Shown here: piece by piece, positions 7,654 to 17,628 of the stretch
How positions within the stretch are numbered: the first letter of the stretch is position 1
How the letters are laid out: each line of letters begins with the position of its first letter
Origin: Halorubrum sp. CBA1229
GTDB lineage: Archaea > Halobacteriota > Halobacteria > Halobacteriales > Haloferacaceae
Direction of reading: 5' to 3'
DNA: 64,000 nucleotides
NCBI RefSeq assembly: GCF_003721435.2
Contig: NZ_CP054585.1
Coordinates: 806,001-870,000, forward strand
The notes under the pieces: model-generated
What the model saw: the letters and a program-made list of their open reading frames with translations, nothing else
What the model was told of the DNA's origin: nothing
The model's database searches: none
Translations under genes and position numbers: made by a program

Positions 7654-8730
7654 GTGAACCGGATCCAGCTCGGCAACACCGTGTTCGAGGGCGAGAACGA
7701 CGTCTACCTGCTCGACGGCGAGACGACCGCGCTGGTCGACACCGGCGTCGCGCTCCCGGACGTCCGCGCCGACCTGGAGGCCGGCCTCGCCGACCACGGC
7801 GTCGACTTCGCCGACGTCGACGAGGTCGTCCTGACGCACTGGCACCCCGACCACGCGGGACTGGCCGGCGAGGTCCAGGCCGCGGGCGGCGCCGACGTGT
7901 TCGTCCACGAGGCCGACGCGCCCCTCGTCGACGGGACGGAGACGCCGCTCACGGCCGACCCCGACCTCCAGCGCGAGACGTTCGAGCGGTGGGGGCTCCC
8001 CGAGGTCGACCAGAAGCGGCTCCGCGACTTCTTCGACGCGGTGAGCGCCGACCTCAGCGGCCGCCCCGCCGACGTCACGACCGTCGCCGACGGCGACGCG
8101 ATCGAGGCGGGCGGCGTCGCGCTGGAGGCCGTCCACCTGCCGGGCCACACCGCCGGGCTCACCGGGTTCGCGTTCGACCCGCGCGAGGTCCCGGACCACG
8201 AGCCGGTGGGGCGGGCGGGGCGGGACACGCGGAAGGGATCTGCAGCCCCCGCGGAGCTGTTCGCCGGCGACGCGCTCCTCCCGAAGTACACCCCGAACGT
8301 CGGCGGCGCGGACGTCCGGGTCGACGCGCCCCTCGCGGCGTACGCCCGGAGCCTCGCGCGGATCGTCGAGCGCGACTTCGACGCGGCGCACCCGGGGCAC
8401 CGCGAGCGGATCGACGACCCGAGCCGGCGGGCCGCGACGATCCTCGACCACCACCGCCACCGGACGCGGCGCGTCCTCGACGTCCTCGCCGACGGCGGCC
8501 CCGCGACGGCGTGGGAGGTGTCGGCCGAGCTGTTCGGCGACTTAGTCGACATCCACGTGCTCCACGGGCCGGGCGAGGCGTTCGCGCACCTCGACCACCT
8601 CGCCGACGCGGGGGTCGTCGAGCGCGACGGGACCGACTACCGCCTCGTCGACCCGGATCCCGACGTCGACGCGCTGTTCCCGACGACGCCCCTCGACGAC
8701 GCCGTCGACGGGAGTGGGACGGCGGAGTGA
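7654..8730 (+). CDS. metallo-beta-lactamase-fold hydrolase
   Basis: 358 residues from the GTG at 7654 (VNRIQLGNTVFEGEND), which matches the usual N-terminus better than the ATG eight codons upstream at 7630; both have an SD-like purine run nearby. The metal site shows LTHWHPDHAG (HxHxDH), a later HLPGHTAG, and FAGDALL (bridging Asp) plus AHPGHRERI near the C-terminal part. About 100 C-terminal residues look like a winged-helix tail (RRVLDVLADGGPATAWEVSAEL), as in glyoxalase-II-like/YcbL and LACTB2-type proteins. Probably a hydroxyacylglutathione-hydrolase-like thioester hydrolase or related enzyme; substrate unknown. Confidence 0.9.
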   Translation: MNRIQLGNTVFEGENDVYLLDGETTALVDTGVALPDVRADLEAGLADHGVDFADVDEVVLTHWHPDHAGLAGEVQAAGGADVFVHEADAPLVDGTETPLTADPDLQRETFERWGLPEVDQKRLRDFFDAVSADLSGRPADVTTVADGDAIEAGGVALEAVHLPGHTAGLTGFAFDPREVPDHEPVGRAGRDTRKGSAAPAELFAGDALLPKYTPNVGGADVRVDAPLAAYARSLARIVERDFDAAHPGHRERIDDPSRRAATILDHHRHRTRRVLDVLADGGPATAWEVSAELFGDLVDIHVLHGPGEAFAHLDHLADAGVVERDGTDYRLVDPDPDVDALFPTTPLDDAVDGSGTAE

Positions 8731-8811
8731 TCCCTCTCGTCGTCGGGAGCGAAACAGCGGAGTGACCGCCGCCGTCGAAAGCTATTCGTTCGACACGGCG
8801 TATCCACGGAC

Positions 8812-9762
8812 GTGAATCGGGACACCCTCGCTGCGGTCCTCCTCGCCCTCCTCGCGGTCGTCGCGCTCGGCGTCGCCGCGGCGACCCTCGACTCCGCCGT
8901 GAGCCTCGGCGGCGGCGGGTTCGGCGTCGCCGGCGACGGCGGCGGCCCGACCGGGGAGAGCGGCGACGTCGGCGCGTCGCCAGCCCCGAGCGGCGGGGGT
9001 GCCCTCTCCCTCCCGCCCGCGTGCTACGAGTTCCTCCGCGAGCCCCCGGCGCTCGCGGCGTTCGCCGCCGTCCTCCTCGCGCTCGCGTGGTTCGTGTACC
9101 GGGACACCGGGTCGAGGCTGGCCGCGGGCGCCGTCGCCGCGTCGATGGGGTTCCCGGTCGCCGCGCTGGGGTGGCTGCTCTCGGCCTGCCGGCCGGTCGA
9201 CCAGGGATTCGAGTTCGAGCGCGGCGCGGCCGTCGCCGGCGAGGGCGGGCTCCTGCCGCAGGGCGGCGGCGGAGCCGGCGCGGGGGGCGGCGAGGGAGCC
9301 GCCTCGGCGCCGGAGCTGCTGTTCGCCGCGGTCGTCGTCGCCGCGCTCGTCGCGAGCGTCGCCGTCCTCCTCGCGGCCGGCGGCGACGACGAGGCGGACG
9401 CCGGCGAGGCCGGGGCCGGAGGCGAGGACGAGCCTGGGCCGGCCGATCCGGACCTCCGAGAGGTCGGGCGGGCCGCCGGCGAAGCGGCCGACCGGATCGA
9501 GCGGTCCGACGCCGACAACGAGGTGTACCGCGCGTGGCGCGACATGACCGAGGCCCTCGACGTGGACCGCCCCGCCTCCTCGACGCCCGCCGAGTTCGCG
9601 GCCGCCGCCGTCGACGCCGGCGTCGACGAGGACCCGGTCGCGGACCTCACCGCCGTCTTCGAGCGGGTGCGATACGGGGGCGAGGACGCGACCGCGGAGC
9701 GCGAGCGCCGGGCCGCGGACGCCCTCCGCCGGATCGAGGAGCGCCACGGGGGTGCGGAGTAG
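8812..9762 (+). CDS. DUF4129 domain membrane protein
   Basis: 316 residues, GTG start. An N-terminal hydrophobic segment (residues ~4-27), a Gly/Ser-rich extracellular loop, then further spans (about 79-97, 101-127 and 165-187), and a cytoplasmic C-terminal DUF4129 domain (VYRAWRDMTEALDVDRPASSTPAEFAAAAV... RVRYGGEDATAERERRA). DUF4129 proteins are typically encoded with DUF58 and MoxR ATPases and transglutaminase-like proteins in cell-envelope or complex-assembly loci. It heads the four-gene operon 8812-12273, with a one-base overlap to the next gene. Confidence 0.88.
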   Translation: MNRDTLAAVLLALLAVVALGVAAATLDSAVSLGGGGFGVAGDGGGPTGESGDVGASPAPSGGGALSLPPACYEFLREPPALAAFAAVLLALAWFVYRDTGSRLAAGAVAASMGFPVAALGWLLSACRPVDQGFEFERGAAVAGEGGLLPQGGGGAGAGGGEGAASAPELLFAAVVVAALVASVAVLLAAGGDDEADAGEAGAGGEDEPGPADPDLREVGRAAGEAADRIERSDADNEVYRAWRDMTEALDVDRPASSTPAEFAAAAVDAGVDEDPVADLTAVFERVRYGGEDATAERERRAADALRRIEERHGGAE

Positions 9763-10343
9763 TGGTCCGGCCACTCGTCGCCGTCGGCGTGGCGGCGGTC
9801 GCGGTCGGCTTCGTCGCCGCCGTCGACCGCGGGGTCGCGGCCGCGCTGGACCCCTCGACGACCGTCGTCACGCTGATCGGCGCGCTCGGCGCGGTCCAGG
9901 GCCTCAGGTACGCGAACGCCCGTCGCAACCGGACGCGCGAGGCGGCCGCCCCGGGTGACCCGGAGCGGCGGGCGCCGGCGTCGGTTCCCGGCGCCGACCT
10001 CGACGAGCGCATCGAGCGGGCGACCGGCCCCGCGCTCGGCGGCCACCGGGCCCGCCGGGAGGTCCGCGACCGAGTTCGCGAGCTCGCGGTCGCGGCCGTC
10101 GCCCGCGACCGGAACGCGCCGACCGACGCGGCCGAGGACCTCGTCGAGACGGGCGAGTGGACCGACGACGCGACCGCCGCGGCGTTCCTCGCGCCGCGGT
10201 CGTCGTACCCGGTCCGGGTCCGCGTCCGGGCGATGGTCTCGGGGCGCTCGCGCTACGAGTCCGGCCTCCGGGCCGCGGTCGACGCGCTCGACCGACTGGA
10301 AGACGGCGAGCCGGAGGACTGCGAGTCGGAGGCCGAGCGATGA
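9762..10343 (+). CDS. small membrane-anchored protein of the DUF58/DUF4129 operon
   Basis: 193 residues starting at a GTG whose first base is the last base of the preceding stop codon. Two hydrophobic segments (about residues 4-24 and 30-48) are followed by a soluble, arginine-rich helical domain (ERIERATGPALGGHRARREVRDRVRELAVAAVAR). Family members occur only in this haloarchaeal gene context (between DUF4129 and DUF58), so it is probably a structural or assembly partner of them. Its ATGA overlap with the next gene indicates translational coupling. No enzymatic motif seen. Confidence 0.85.
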   Translation: MVRPLVAVGVAAVAVGFVAAVDRGVAAALDPSTTVVTLIGALGAVQGLRYANARRNRTREAAAPGDPERRAPASVPGADLDERIERATGPALGGHRARREVRDRVRELAVAAVARDRNAPTDAAEDLVETGEWTDDATAAAFLAPRSSYPVRVRVRAMVSGRSRYESGLRAAVDALDRLEDGEPEDCESEAER

Positions 10344-11725
10344 GCGAGAGCGGCGGTTCGGCGACTGACGGCGAGCCAGCGGAGCGCGGAGGGGCCGCGG
10401 AGGGCGGGGGGGCCGCGGAGGGCGCGGAGGCCGCGGCGACCGAACGCAGCGTCCGCCGCGAGGCGGAGACGGGCCGCTGGGACGGGGTCCGCGGGGCGGC
10501 GCTCGCACTCGTCGGCGTCGGGGTCGTGGCCCGACGGCCGGGACTCGTGCTCCTCGGCGCGGTCGGGGTGGGCTACGCACTCTACGCCGGCGTCGGCGAG
10601 GCGCCGGCCGCGGCGCTCGACGTGACCCGAACCGTGAGCGACGCGACGCCCGAGCCGGGCGACGAGGTGACCGTCGCGGTCCGGGCGCGCAACGTCGGGG
10701 ACGCGTCCCTCGCCGACCTCCGACTCGTCGACGGGGTGCCGCCGGGGCTGGAGGTCGTCGACGGTCCCGCTCGGGTCGCGACCGCGCTCCGCCCGGGCGC
10801 GGCGGTCGCGTTCGAGTACGCGGTGCGCGCGAGCCGCGGCGAACACGAGTGGGAATCGGTCACGGCGATCACCCGGAACCCGTCCGGGTCGCGCGAGCGG
10901 ACGACCGCGATCGAGCCGGCCGACCCCGCGCGGGTCGTCTGCACCCCGGAGCTGGCCGCCGGCGGCGACCTCCCCCTCCGGGGGCTGACGACGCGCTCGC
11001 ACGGGCGGATGCCGACCGACGTGGGCGGGGCGGGCGTGGAGTTCCACGCCACCCGCGAGTACCGCCGCGGCGACCCCCTCAAGCGAGTCGACTGGAACCG
11101 CCGGGCGCGGACGGGGGAGCTGGCCACCGTGGAGCTCCGCGAGGAGCGCGCCGCGACCGTCGTCCTCCTAGTCGACGCGCGAGATACCGCGTACGCCGCG
11201 GCCGAGCCGGCGGCGGAGACCGGGGTCGAGGCGAGCGTCGGCGCCGCCGGGCAGGCGTTCCGCGCGCTCCTCGACGGCGGCGACCGCGTCGGGATCGCGG
11301 CGCTCGGCCCCGTCGACTGCTGGCTCGCCCCGGGCGCCGGCACGGCCCACGCCGCGCGGGGCCGCGAGACGCTGGCGACCGACCCCGCGCTGGCGCCGAC
11401 GCCCAGCGGGGACCGCTTCTACCGGTCGCTGTGGCTCCGCCGGTTCCGGCGGCGGCTCCCGGCCGACGCTCAGGTGCTCTTCTTCACGCCCCTCGTCGAC
11501 GACGCGGCCGCGTCGCTCGCGCGCCGGATCGACGCGCACGGCCACCTCGTCACCGTCCTCTCGCCCGACGTCACGGCGAGCGGGACCGCCGGCGAGCGGC
11601 TCGTCGGCTTCGAGCGCCGCGAGCGGCTCCGCGAGCTCCGGTCGGCCGGGATCCGCGCGGTCGAGTGGGGCGGGGAATCGTTCCCCGTCGCGGTCGCCCG
11701 GGCGACGAACAGGTGGTCGCCGTGA
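10340..11725 (+). CDS. DUF58 domain protein
   Basis: 461 residues from the ATG in an ATGA overlap. N-terminal low-complexity Glu/Gly/Ala stretch, two hydrophobic spans (about residues 54-90), a CARDB-like beta domain (RTVSDATPEPGDEVTVAVRARNVG), then the DUF58 core with EYRRGDPLKRVDWNRRART and a von-Willebrand-like segment (VVLLVDARDTAY... RVGIAALG). DUF58 proteins work with MoxR AAA+ ATPases as metal-ion-site-dependent adaptors or chaperones. The matching MoxR gene is at 17629-18591 on the other strand. Confidence 0.92.
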   Translation: MSESGGSATDGEPAERGGAAEGGGAAEGAEAAATERSVRREAETGRWDGVRGAALALVGVGVVARRPGLVLLGAVGVGYALYAGVGEAPAAALDVTRTVSDATPEPGDEVTVAVRARNVGDASLADLRLVDGVPPGLEVVDGPARVATALRPGAAVAFEYAVRASRGEHEWESVTAITRNPSGSRERTTAIEPADPARVVCTPELAAGGDLPLRGLTTRSHGRMPTDVGGAGVEFHATREYRRGDPLKRVDWNRRARTGELATVELREERAATVVLLVDARDTAYAAAEPAAETGVEASVGAAGQAFRALLDGGDRVGIAALGPVDCWLAPGAGTAHAARGRETLATDPALAPTPSGDRFYRSLWLRRFRRRLPADAQVLFFTPLVDDAAASLARRIDAHGHLVTVLSPDVTASGTAGERLVGFERRERLRELRSAGIRAVEWGGESFPVAVARATNRWSP

Positions 11726-12273
11726 GCGCCGGCGTCGCTCCCGACGACGGCGACGACGCGAACGTCCCGACCGACCCCCGGCCGGAGCGCGACCCCCGGC
11801 CGCCGACGCTCGCCGTCGTGGTGAGCCTGGCCGCGGCCGCGGTCGCGAGCCTCGCGGCCCTGATCGCCGCGCCGACCGGGGGCGCCCTCCTCGCGGCCGC
11901 GACGGTCGGCCTCCTCGCTGGAGCGCTCCGCCGGTCGCACCGGGTCCTCTCGTGGGCGGCCGGGATCGGGGTCGTCGGGCTCGCCGTCGCGGGGTATCGC
12001 GGCGGCGGCGTCGAGGCGCTGCTCGTCGGGGGGGTCGCGCTCGCGGTCGCGTGGGACGCGGCGGACCACGGGCTCTCCGTCGGCGAACAGGTCGGCCGCG
12101 AGGCCCGCACCGGTCGGAACGTCGCGGTCCACGCGGGGACGACGCTGCTCGCGGGGGCGCTCTCGGTCGGCGTCGTCTACGGGGTCTACCTCGCCGCCGC
12201 CGGGTCGCAGCCGGTCGCGGCCCTCGCGCTGCTGCTGTTCGGGGCGGTGGCGCTGGCGTCGGCGCTGCGGTGA
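11722..12273 (+). CDS. membrane protein ending the DUF58 operon
   Basis: 183 residues, GTG start in a GTGA overlap with the DUF58 gene. A ~28-residue acidic N-terminus is followed by about five hydrophobic segments (residues ~30-50, 53-70, 75-100, 133-155 and 160-180). A cytoplasmic loop HGLSVGEQVGREARTGRNVAVHAG lies between the middle spans. It is known only from this operon context in haloarchaea; function unknown, probably a membrane subunit of the MoxR/DUF58 system. Confidence 0.82.
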   Translation: MSAGVAPDDGDDANVPTDPRPERDPRPPTLAVVVSLAAAAVASLAALIAAPTGGALLAAATVGLLAGALRRSHRVLSWAAGIGVVGLAVAGYRGGGVEALLVGGVALAVAWDAADHGLSVGEQVGREARTGRNVAVHAGTTLLAGALSVGVVYGVYLAAAGSQPVAALALLLFGAVALASALR

Positions 12274-12303
12274 CGCGGTGCTGGCGTCGGCGATCGCTTG
12301 CCC

Positions 12304-12310
12304 TTTTATA
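12304..12310 (+). promoter_or_regulatory. TATA box for the mini-ORF/kdgK transcript
   Basis: TTTTATA lies 22-28 nt before the ATG of the 40-residue ORF at 12332 and 140 nt before the kdgK start. It predicts a transcript beginning at or just before that ATG. Confidence 0.6.
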
Positions 12311-12331
12311 CTCCGACGCCGACGCTCCGGT

Positions 12332-12454
12332 ATGCACACTGCAGCGACCGCGACGGCCGTGGCGATCGCGGCGACCGCGGCGACCGCGACGACGGCGGTG
12401 ACAGCGGCGGGCGCGCGGGCCGCGACGGCGGGGCCGGCGGGGTGGTCGGCGTGA
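12332..12454 (+). CDS. 40-residue Ala/Thr-rich leader ORF coupled to kdgK
   Basis: ATG at 12332, placed where a leaderless transcript from the TATA box at 12304-12310 would begin. The product is almost only Ala and Thr with a few small residues ([20 protein letters not shown]), moderately hydrophobic. Its stop codon TGA overlaps the GTG start of kdgK (GTGA at 12451-12454), the standard coupling junction of this genome. It may be a translated leader that controls kdgK initiation, or a small membrane peptide. Alternatively the frame is open by GC bias alone; homologue conservation would decide. Confidence 0.4.
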   Translation: MHTAATATAVAIAATAATATTAVTAAGARAATAGPAGWSA

Positions 12455-13407
12455 CGGACCTCGTGACGTTCGGCGAGACGATGCTCCGGCTCTCGCCGCC
12501 GCGCGGCGTCCGGCTGGAGACCGCCCGGAACCTCGGCGTCCAGGCGGGCGGGGCGGAGAGCAACGTGGCGGTCGGCGCGGCGCGGCTCGGCGCGGACGCC
12601 GTCTGGCTCTCCAAGCTCCCGGAGTCGCCGCTCGGCCGGCGGGTCGTGAGCGAGCTCCGAAGCCACGGCGTCCGGACCGGCGTCGCGTGGGACGACCCCG
12701 AGTCGAGCCGCGTCGGGACGTATTACCTCGAACACGGCGGCGAGCCGCGCGGGACCACGGTGATCTACGACCGCGCCGACGCCGCGATCACGACGGTCGA
12801 GCCCGGCGAGCTGCCGACCGCCGCCCTGGAGTCGGCGGACCGCTTCCACACGACCGGGATCACCCCGGCGCTCTCCGACCGGGCCGCGGAGACGACGACC
12901 GCGCTGCTCCGCGCCGCGGGCGAGGCCGGGGCGACCCGCTCGTTCGACCTGAACTACCGGGCGAAGCTCTGGGACCCCGAGACGGCGCGGGCGGCGTACG
13001 AGGAGCTGTTCGCGCACGTCGACACGCTGTTCGTCCCGCGGCGGGACGCCCGCGAGGTGCTGGGCCGCGAGGGCGACGCGGTAGAGATCGCCCACGGGCT
13101 CGCCGCCGAGTTCGACTTCACCACCGTCGTCGTCACGCGGGGCGCCGAGGGGGCGGTGGCCCTGCGGAACGGCGCGGTGTACGAGCAGGGCGTCTACGAC
13201 GCGGAGACGTTCGACGCGATCGGCACCGGCGACGCGTTCGTCGCGGGCTACCTCGCGAAGCGGCTCGACGGCGGGGACGTCGCCGACGGGCTGGAGTGGG
13301 CGGCCGCGGCCGCCGCCCTGAAGCGCACCGTCGACGGCGACCTCGCCGTGATCTCCCCCGAGGACGTCGCCGCCGTCGTCGACGGCGCCGGCGGGATCGA
13401 CCGGTAG
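12451..13407 (+). CDS. kdgK: 2-keto-3-deoxygluconate kinase (PfkB family)
   Basis: 318 residues from the GTG at 12451 ([17 protein letters not shown]). It is a PfkB/ribokinase-fold sugar kinase: substrate-binding N-terminal motif [26 protein letters not shown] in the middle, and the C-terminal catalytic/anion-hole motif [14 protein letters not shown] with catalytic Asp. Haloarchaeal KDG kinase phosphorylates 2-keto-3-deoxygluconate to KDPG in the semi-phosphorylative Entner-Doudoroff pathway. The KDG assignment rests on overall resemblance; another 2-keto-sugar kinase specificity is possible. An upstream 40-codon ORF overlaps its start. Confidence 0.88.
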   Translation: MTDLVTFGETMLRLSPPRGVRLETARNLGVQAGGAESNVAVGAARLGADAVWLSKLPESPLGRRVVSELRSHGVRTGVAWDDPESSRVGTYYLEHGGEPRGTTVIYDRADAAITTVEPGELPTAALESADRFHTTGITPALSDRAAETTTALLRAAGEAGATRSFDLNYRAKLWDPETARAAYEELFAHVDTLFVPRRDAREVLGREGDAVEIAHGLAAEFDFTTVVVTRGAEGAVALRNGAVYEQGVYDAETFDAIGTGDAFVAGYLAKRLDGGDVADGLEWAAAAAALKRTVDGDLAVISPEDVAAVVDGAGGIDR

Positions 13408-13688
13408 CGGTCGGCTCCGTTCTCGCCGCCGACGACGCCGGTTCCGTCGTCCGCTTCCGCCGGAGCGGTCACCCGACGGCCTCGTTTCGGGACCGAAGTC
13501 GACGCGCGTTTATTTATAAGAGTAAAATGTCAAACCCGAGCGTTCGGGGGGAACCGTTATGTCTCCCGTTCCGGTACGTACGTGCATGATTGGAACGCTC
13601 GATCGGGACCGTCGACCCCCGGAGTCGACGACCCCTGCCCTTCGCGCCGAGGAGCGCGGCGCGGTCCGGGACCGCACGCGCCGAGGGG
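13408..13688 (+). promoter_or_regulatory. intergenic region with TATA box before the large sensor kinase
   Basis: About 280 bases between kdgK and the kinase start. TTTATTTATAAG at 13508-13519 is a strong TATA element, which places transcription start near 13545. A 20-codon frame from ATG 13527 to TGA 13587-13589 ends just before an in-frame TTG at 13590 that could be an alternative kinase start, but its ATG lies upstream of the expected transcript start. Nothing else recognised. Confidence 0.5.
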
Positions 13689-16600
13689 ATGGGGACTGAC
13701 AGACCCGCGCTCCACGTCGGCGACCGCGACGGCCTGCCGGACGCGGCGTGGACGAGCCTGCCGGCGGAGACGACGCGGATCGCGCCGAGCGAGCCAGCTG
13801 AACGCGACGACCGATTTAAAAAGGACGCCGTCGTGGTCGTCCGGCTCGACGCGGGAGAGGAGGGCCCCGCCGAACGGCTGCGCCGGATCCGAGAGCGGTT
13901 CCCCGACGCGCCGGTGCTCGCCTACTCGGCGGACGACGACCCGGACGCGGCCATCGACGCGGGCCGACTCGGGATCGAGTACGTCTCCGGCCGGCGACTG
14001 GCGGCCGACGGCGAGACGCTCGCGGACCGGGTCGCCGAGCTGACGGAACGCGACGGCGACGGTCGCCGTGACGACGTCGACCGCGCGTTCCTCGAACCGT
14101 TCGTGCGGATCGTCTCCGACAGGCGCGCGGACTTGGAAGAGCAGATCGACGCGCTGCTCGAACTCGGTCGCGGCTACCTCGGGCTGTCGATCGGGTACTC
14201 GTCCCGGATCACCGACGACCGGCTCGAGATCCGACAGTACAGCGATTCCACAGGTGTTCTCGACCCGATCGCGGGCGGCGACGCGGACGGGTCGGTCCCG
14301 CTGGAGCTGACCTACTGTCGGCGGACCGTGAGCAGCCGCTCCGCCGGGGGCGACCGGGGAACCGACGGGGGACGGGGCGAACGCGGCGGCGGGGAGGACG
14401 GGGAACGAAACGGTCGCCCCGGCGTGTTCGCGTTCACCGACCCCGAGGCCGCCGGGATGCGGGGCGACCCGGCGTACGAGCAGTTCGGCTTCGGCAGCTA
14501 CGTCGGCGGGCGCGTCGTCGTCGACGAGGAGGTGTTCGGCACGATCTGTTTCCTCGACCCCGAGTCCCGCGACCGCCCGTTCGACGCGTCGGAGGAGCTG
14601 TTCGTCGAGCTTCTCGCCGAGTGGCTCGGCCGAGAGATAGAGCGCCGGCTGGCCCTCGAGCGGCGCGAGGCGGCGGTCGAGCAGTACGAGGAGACGCTCG
14701 AACGGATCGACGACGCCTTCTTCGCGCTCGACGACGAGTGGCGGTTCACCTACGTCAACGAGAAGGCCGCGACGCTGCTCGACCGCGACCCGGACGAGCT
14801 GCTCGGCGCCGAGGTGTGGGAGGAGTTCCCGGCCGCGATCGGCCGGGAGTACGAGCGGAACTACCGGCGGGCCATGGAGGAACAGGAGACGGTCTCGTTC
14901 GAGGAGCACTACGAGCCGCTCGACCTCTGGACCGAGGTGACCGCCTATCCCTCGCCGGACGGGCTCTCCGTGTTCTTCTCCGACGTCACCGACCGGAAGC
15001 GCCGGGAGGCGACGCTCGAGCGGCTCCTCAGCACCGTTGAGCGGATCCAGCGGACCGACGACAAGGAGGCGATCGCCAACCGGCTGATCGAGGCCGCCGA
15101 CGAGGTCCTCGGGTACGAGATCGGCGGCGTGCGGCTGCACGACCCCGAGACCGACCGGCTCCGGCTGGTCGCCACGAGCGACGGGCTCGGCGAGCGGTTC
15201 GCCGGTCGCGACCCGCGGCCGCCCGGTGAGGGGGTCACGGGCACGGTGTACGAGCGCGGCGAGCCGTGGGTGTGCGACGACGTCGCCGCGCTGGGCGACG
15301 ACCGCGACTACCACGGGATGCGGTCGTTCGCGACCATGCCGCTCGGCGAGCACGGCGCGTTCGTGGTCGGCGCCAGCGAGCCGAACGCGTTCGACGAGGA
15401 CGACGTGTCGGTGCTCGAACTGCTGTCGACGAACGCGGTCGCGGCGATGGACGCCCACGACCGTCGCGGCCGCCTCCGGACCTACGAGAACGCCCTCAAG
15501 AACGTCGACGACATGGTCTGCGTGCTCGACGCCGACGGCGCAGTGACGTACGCCACGAAGCCGTTCGCCGAGTGGCTCGGCGTCGACGACCGCGCGCTCG
15601 TCGGGAGCCGCCTCGAGGAGGCGCTGCCGGACCCGTCGGCCGAGCGCGTCTCGACCGCCGTCCGGGGGCTCCTCGACCACGTCGCCTCCGGCGGACCCGC
15701 GGCGGACGGGCCGAACGCCGACCCGGTCCAGAGCGTCGTCGTGTCGGTCGAGCGCGACGACGACTCGCGCACCCAGCGCGGCGAGCTGCGGCTCTCCGCG
15801 CTGGCCGGCGGGTCGACCGGGGTGGTCGGGTCGCTGTCGGACACCACGGACCTCCACCGAACGCGGACGGAGCTCACCCGCGAGCAGGACCGCTTCGACC
15901 GGCTGTTCGAGCGCCTCCCGGATCCGGTGATCGAGGTCGCGCTCGAGCCGAACGAGACGGTGATCGCCGGGGTCAACTCGGCGTTCGCGGACCGGTTCGG
16001 CTACGACCCGGTCGCGCTCCGCGGGCGCACCATCGACGCGCTGGACATCCTCGACGACCGGATCGCCGGCCCGGGCGAGGAGCCCGGGACGGGGGGAGAA
16101 GGCGAGGGGACGGACGAGCGGTCCCTCGACGAGCGCGTCCGCGAGGAGGGGTCCGTCGCCGCCGAGGTCCGCCGGCGGACCGTCGACGGACCGCGAGAGT
16201 TCCTCTTCCGCGGGTTCACGTACGAGACGGCCGGCGGGCGCCGCGCGTTCGGCATCTACACCGACATCACCGACCGGCAGCGCCGCGAGCGGTACTTCCG
16301 GGTCGTCAACCGCATCCTCCGGCACAACCTCCGCAACGAGCTGAACGTCGTGTTCGGGTTCGCGAGCGAGATCGCGAGCAACGCCGAGGACGACCGGACC
16401 GCCGACTACGCCCGCCGGATCGAGACGACCGGGAGGCGGCTCGCCGACCTCGCGGAGGGAGCGGCCGGGATCAGGCGCGTCGTCGAGGAGGGGACCGTGA
16501 GCGACCCCGAACCCGTCTCGGTCGGGCAGGTCGCCGGGGCGGTCCGCGAGGAGTGCGCCGAGCGGTACCCCGAGGCCCGGATCGACGCCGCGGTCCCCGA

Positions 16601-16952
16601 CGACGCCGTCGTCCGCGGCGACGATCGACTGAGGGACGCGCTCGGGCACCTCGTCGAGAACGCCGTGGTCCACGCGCGGGCCGACGCGCCGCGGGTGGAG
16701 ATCGGCGCCGAGCGCCACCCGGAGGGCGAGACCGTGAGCGTGCGGGTCGCCGACGACGGCCCGGGGATCCCCGACGGGGTCCGCGAGGTGATCACGGGCG
16801 AGGCCGAGGTGACGCAGCTCAACCACAACACCGGCATCGGGCTGTGGATCGTCGCCTGGATCGTCGAGGCGTACGGCGGCGAGGTCGCGTTCGGGCCGGG
16901 GATCGACGGCGAGGGGACGACCGTCACGCTCCGGCTCCCGGCGGCGGAGTGA
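13689..16952 (+). CDS. multi-sensor PAS/GAF histidine kinase
   Basis: 1087 residues from the ATG at 13689 (1120 if the TTG at 13590 is used). Order: a degenerate receiver-like N-terminus (residues ~5-115, [18 protein letters not shown]), GAF (~145-335), PAS (~340-450), GAF (~455-610, [21 protein letters not shown]), PAS (~610-740), PAS (~745-870), then a HisKA-like helix with His879 in [13 protein letters not shown] and a HATPase_c with VADDGPGIP and NTGIGLWIV. It is fully soluble. Kinases of this layout are abundant in haloarchaea and integrate redox or small-molecule signals; the ligand is unknown. The N-terminal receiver lacks a clear phospho-Asp motif. Confidence 0.9.
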   Translation: MGTDRPALHVGDRDGLPDAAWTSLPAETTRIAPSEPAERDDRFKKDAVVVVRLDAGEEGPAERLRRIRERFPDAPVLAYSADDDPDAAIDAGRLGIEYVSGRRLAADGETLADRVAELTERDGDGRRDDVDRAFLEPFVRIVSDRRADLEEQIDALLELGRGYLGLSIGYSSRITDDRLEIRQYSDSTGVLDPIAGGDADGSVPLELTYCRRTVSSRSAGGDRGTDGGRGERGGGEDGERNGRPGVFAFTDPEAAGMRGDPAYEQFGFGSYVGGRVVVDEEVFGTICFLDPESRDRPFDASEELFVELLAEWLGREIERRLALERREAAVEQYEETLERIDDAFFALDDEWRFTYVNEKAATLLDRDPDELLGAEVWEEFPAAIGREYERNYRRAMEEQETVSFEEHYEPLDLWTEVTAYPSPDGLSVFFSDVTDRKRREATLERLLSTVERIQRTDDKEAIANRLIEAADEVLGYEIGGVRLHDPETDRLRLVATSDGLGERFAGRDPRPPGEGVTGTVYERGEPWVCDDVAALGDDRDYHGMRSFATMPLGEHGAFVVGASEPNAFDEDDVSVLELLSTNAVAAMDAHDRRGRLRTYENALKNVDDMVCVLDADGAVTYATKPFAEWLGVDDRALVGSRLEEALPDPSAERVSTAVRGLLDHVASGGPAADGPNADPVQSVVVSVERDDDSRTQRGELRLSALAGGSTGVVGSLSDTTDLHRTRTELTREQDRFDRLFERLPDPVIEVALEPNETVIAGVNSAFADRFGYDPVALRGRTIDALDILDDRIAGPGEEPGTGGEGEGTDERSLDERVREEGSVAAEVRRRTVDGPREFLFRGFTYETAGGRRAFGIYTDITDRQRRERYFRVVNRILRHNLRNELNVVFGFASEIASNAEDDRTADYARRIETTGRRLADLAEGAAGIRRVVEEGTVSDPEPVSVGQVAGAVREECAERYPEARIDAAVPDDAVVRGDDRLRDALGHLVENAVVHARADAPRVEIGAERHPEGETVSVRVADDGPGIPDGVREVITGEAEVTQLNHNTGIGLWIVAWIVEAYGGEVAFGPGIDGEGTTVTLRLPAAE

Positions 16953-17015
16953 CGGGGCGAGACGCCGGTGGTGGGAGCGCCCGCCGGTCGAAGCGAGGAG
17001 CGCCGCGTTCCGACC

Positions 17016-17022
17016 CGTTTAT
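17016..17022 (+). promoter_or_regulatory. TATA box of pyrE
   Basis: TTTATAA ends 25 nt before the pyrE ATG at 17048, giving a leaderless transcript. Confidence 0.65.
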
Positions 17023-17047
17023 AATCGCCGGGGCGCCCCCTCTGGGT

Positions 17048-17596
17048 ATGACCGACGACGAGCGACGACGCGAGCTCATCGCCGCACTGCGGGCGGCCGA
17101 CGCCGTCCGATTCGGCGAGTTCGAGCTCTCGCACGGCGGCACCAGCGACTACTACGTAGACAAGTACCTGTTCGAGACCGACCCGGACGCGCTGACGCTC
17201 GTCAGCGAGGCGTTCGCGGCCCGGCTCGAGGACGCGGACGCGAAGCTCGCGGGGGTCGCGCTCGGCGCGGTCCCGCTCGTGGCCGTCACGGCCGCCGAGC
17301 TGGGGCGCCCGTACGTCATCGCGCGCAAGTCGGCGAAGGAGTACGGCACCGGCAACCGCATCGAGGGGCGGCTCGACGAGGGCGAGGAGGTCGTCGTGTT
17401 GGAGGACATCGCCACGACCGGGCAGTCGGCCGTCGACGCCGTCGAGGCGCTGCGCGAGGCGGGCGCGACGGTGAACCGCGTGCTCGTCGTCGTCGACCGG
17501 GAGGAGGGGGCCGAGGAGCTGCTCGCCGACCACGACGTGGAGCTGGAGTCGCTTTTGACGGCGACGGAGCTGCTGGCGGAGCGGGACGAGGAGTAG
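17048..17596 (+). CDS. pyrE: orotate phosphoribosyltransferase
   Basis: 182 residues. It transfers phosphoribose from PRPP to orotate to form OMP in pyrimidine synthesis. The PRPP-binding motif appears as [21 protein letters not shown] (about residues 117-137), with the catalytic-loop segment [19 protein letters not shown] before it. The N-terminus [22 protein letters not shown] is the usual substrate-side motif. It matches the haloarchaeal PyrE2 type commonly used as a 5-FOA-counterselectable gene. It starts 25 nt after a TATA box and ends at a T-tract terminator shared with the convergent moxR gene. Confidence 0.96.
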   Translation: MTDDERRRELIAALRAADAVRFGEFELSHGGTSDYYVDKYLFETDPDALTLVSEAFAARLEDADAKLAGVALGAVPLVAVTAAELGRPYVIARKSAKEYGTGNRIEGRLDEGEEVVVLEDIATTGQSAVDAVEALREAGATVNRVLVVVDREEGAEELLADHDVELESLLTATELLAERDEE

Positions 17597-17613
17597 GCGG
17601 GCGGACCGGGCCG

Positions 17614-17619
17614 TTTTTT
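17614..17619 (+). terminator. T-tract terminator after pyrE
   Basis: GGGCCG followed by six T residues, 18 nt after the pyrE stop codon in the short convergent gap to moxR. Oligo-T runs terminate archaeal transcription without needing a hairpin. Confidence 0.5.
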
Positions 17620-17628
17620 AAGCACGCG

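Noticed and set aside
7165-8460. 431-codon antisense frame over the kinase end and MBL gene
   Set aside because: Shadow frame; no motif, and both strand partners are well supported genes.
13508-13589. 20-codon ORF between TATA and the kinase TTG start as a regulatory leader peptide
   Set aside because: The ATG lies only about 10 nt after the TATA, upstream of the likely transcript start, so it would not be in the message.
13557-16826. 1089-codon open frame antisense to the large sensor kinase
   Set aside because: Codons for Arg, Val, Asp and Gly dominate and no domain is recognisable; it is the GC-bias shadow of the kinase on the other strand.
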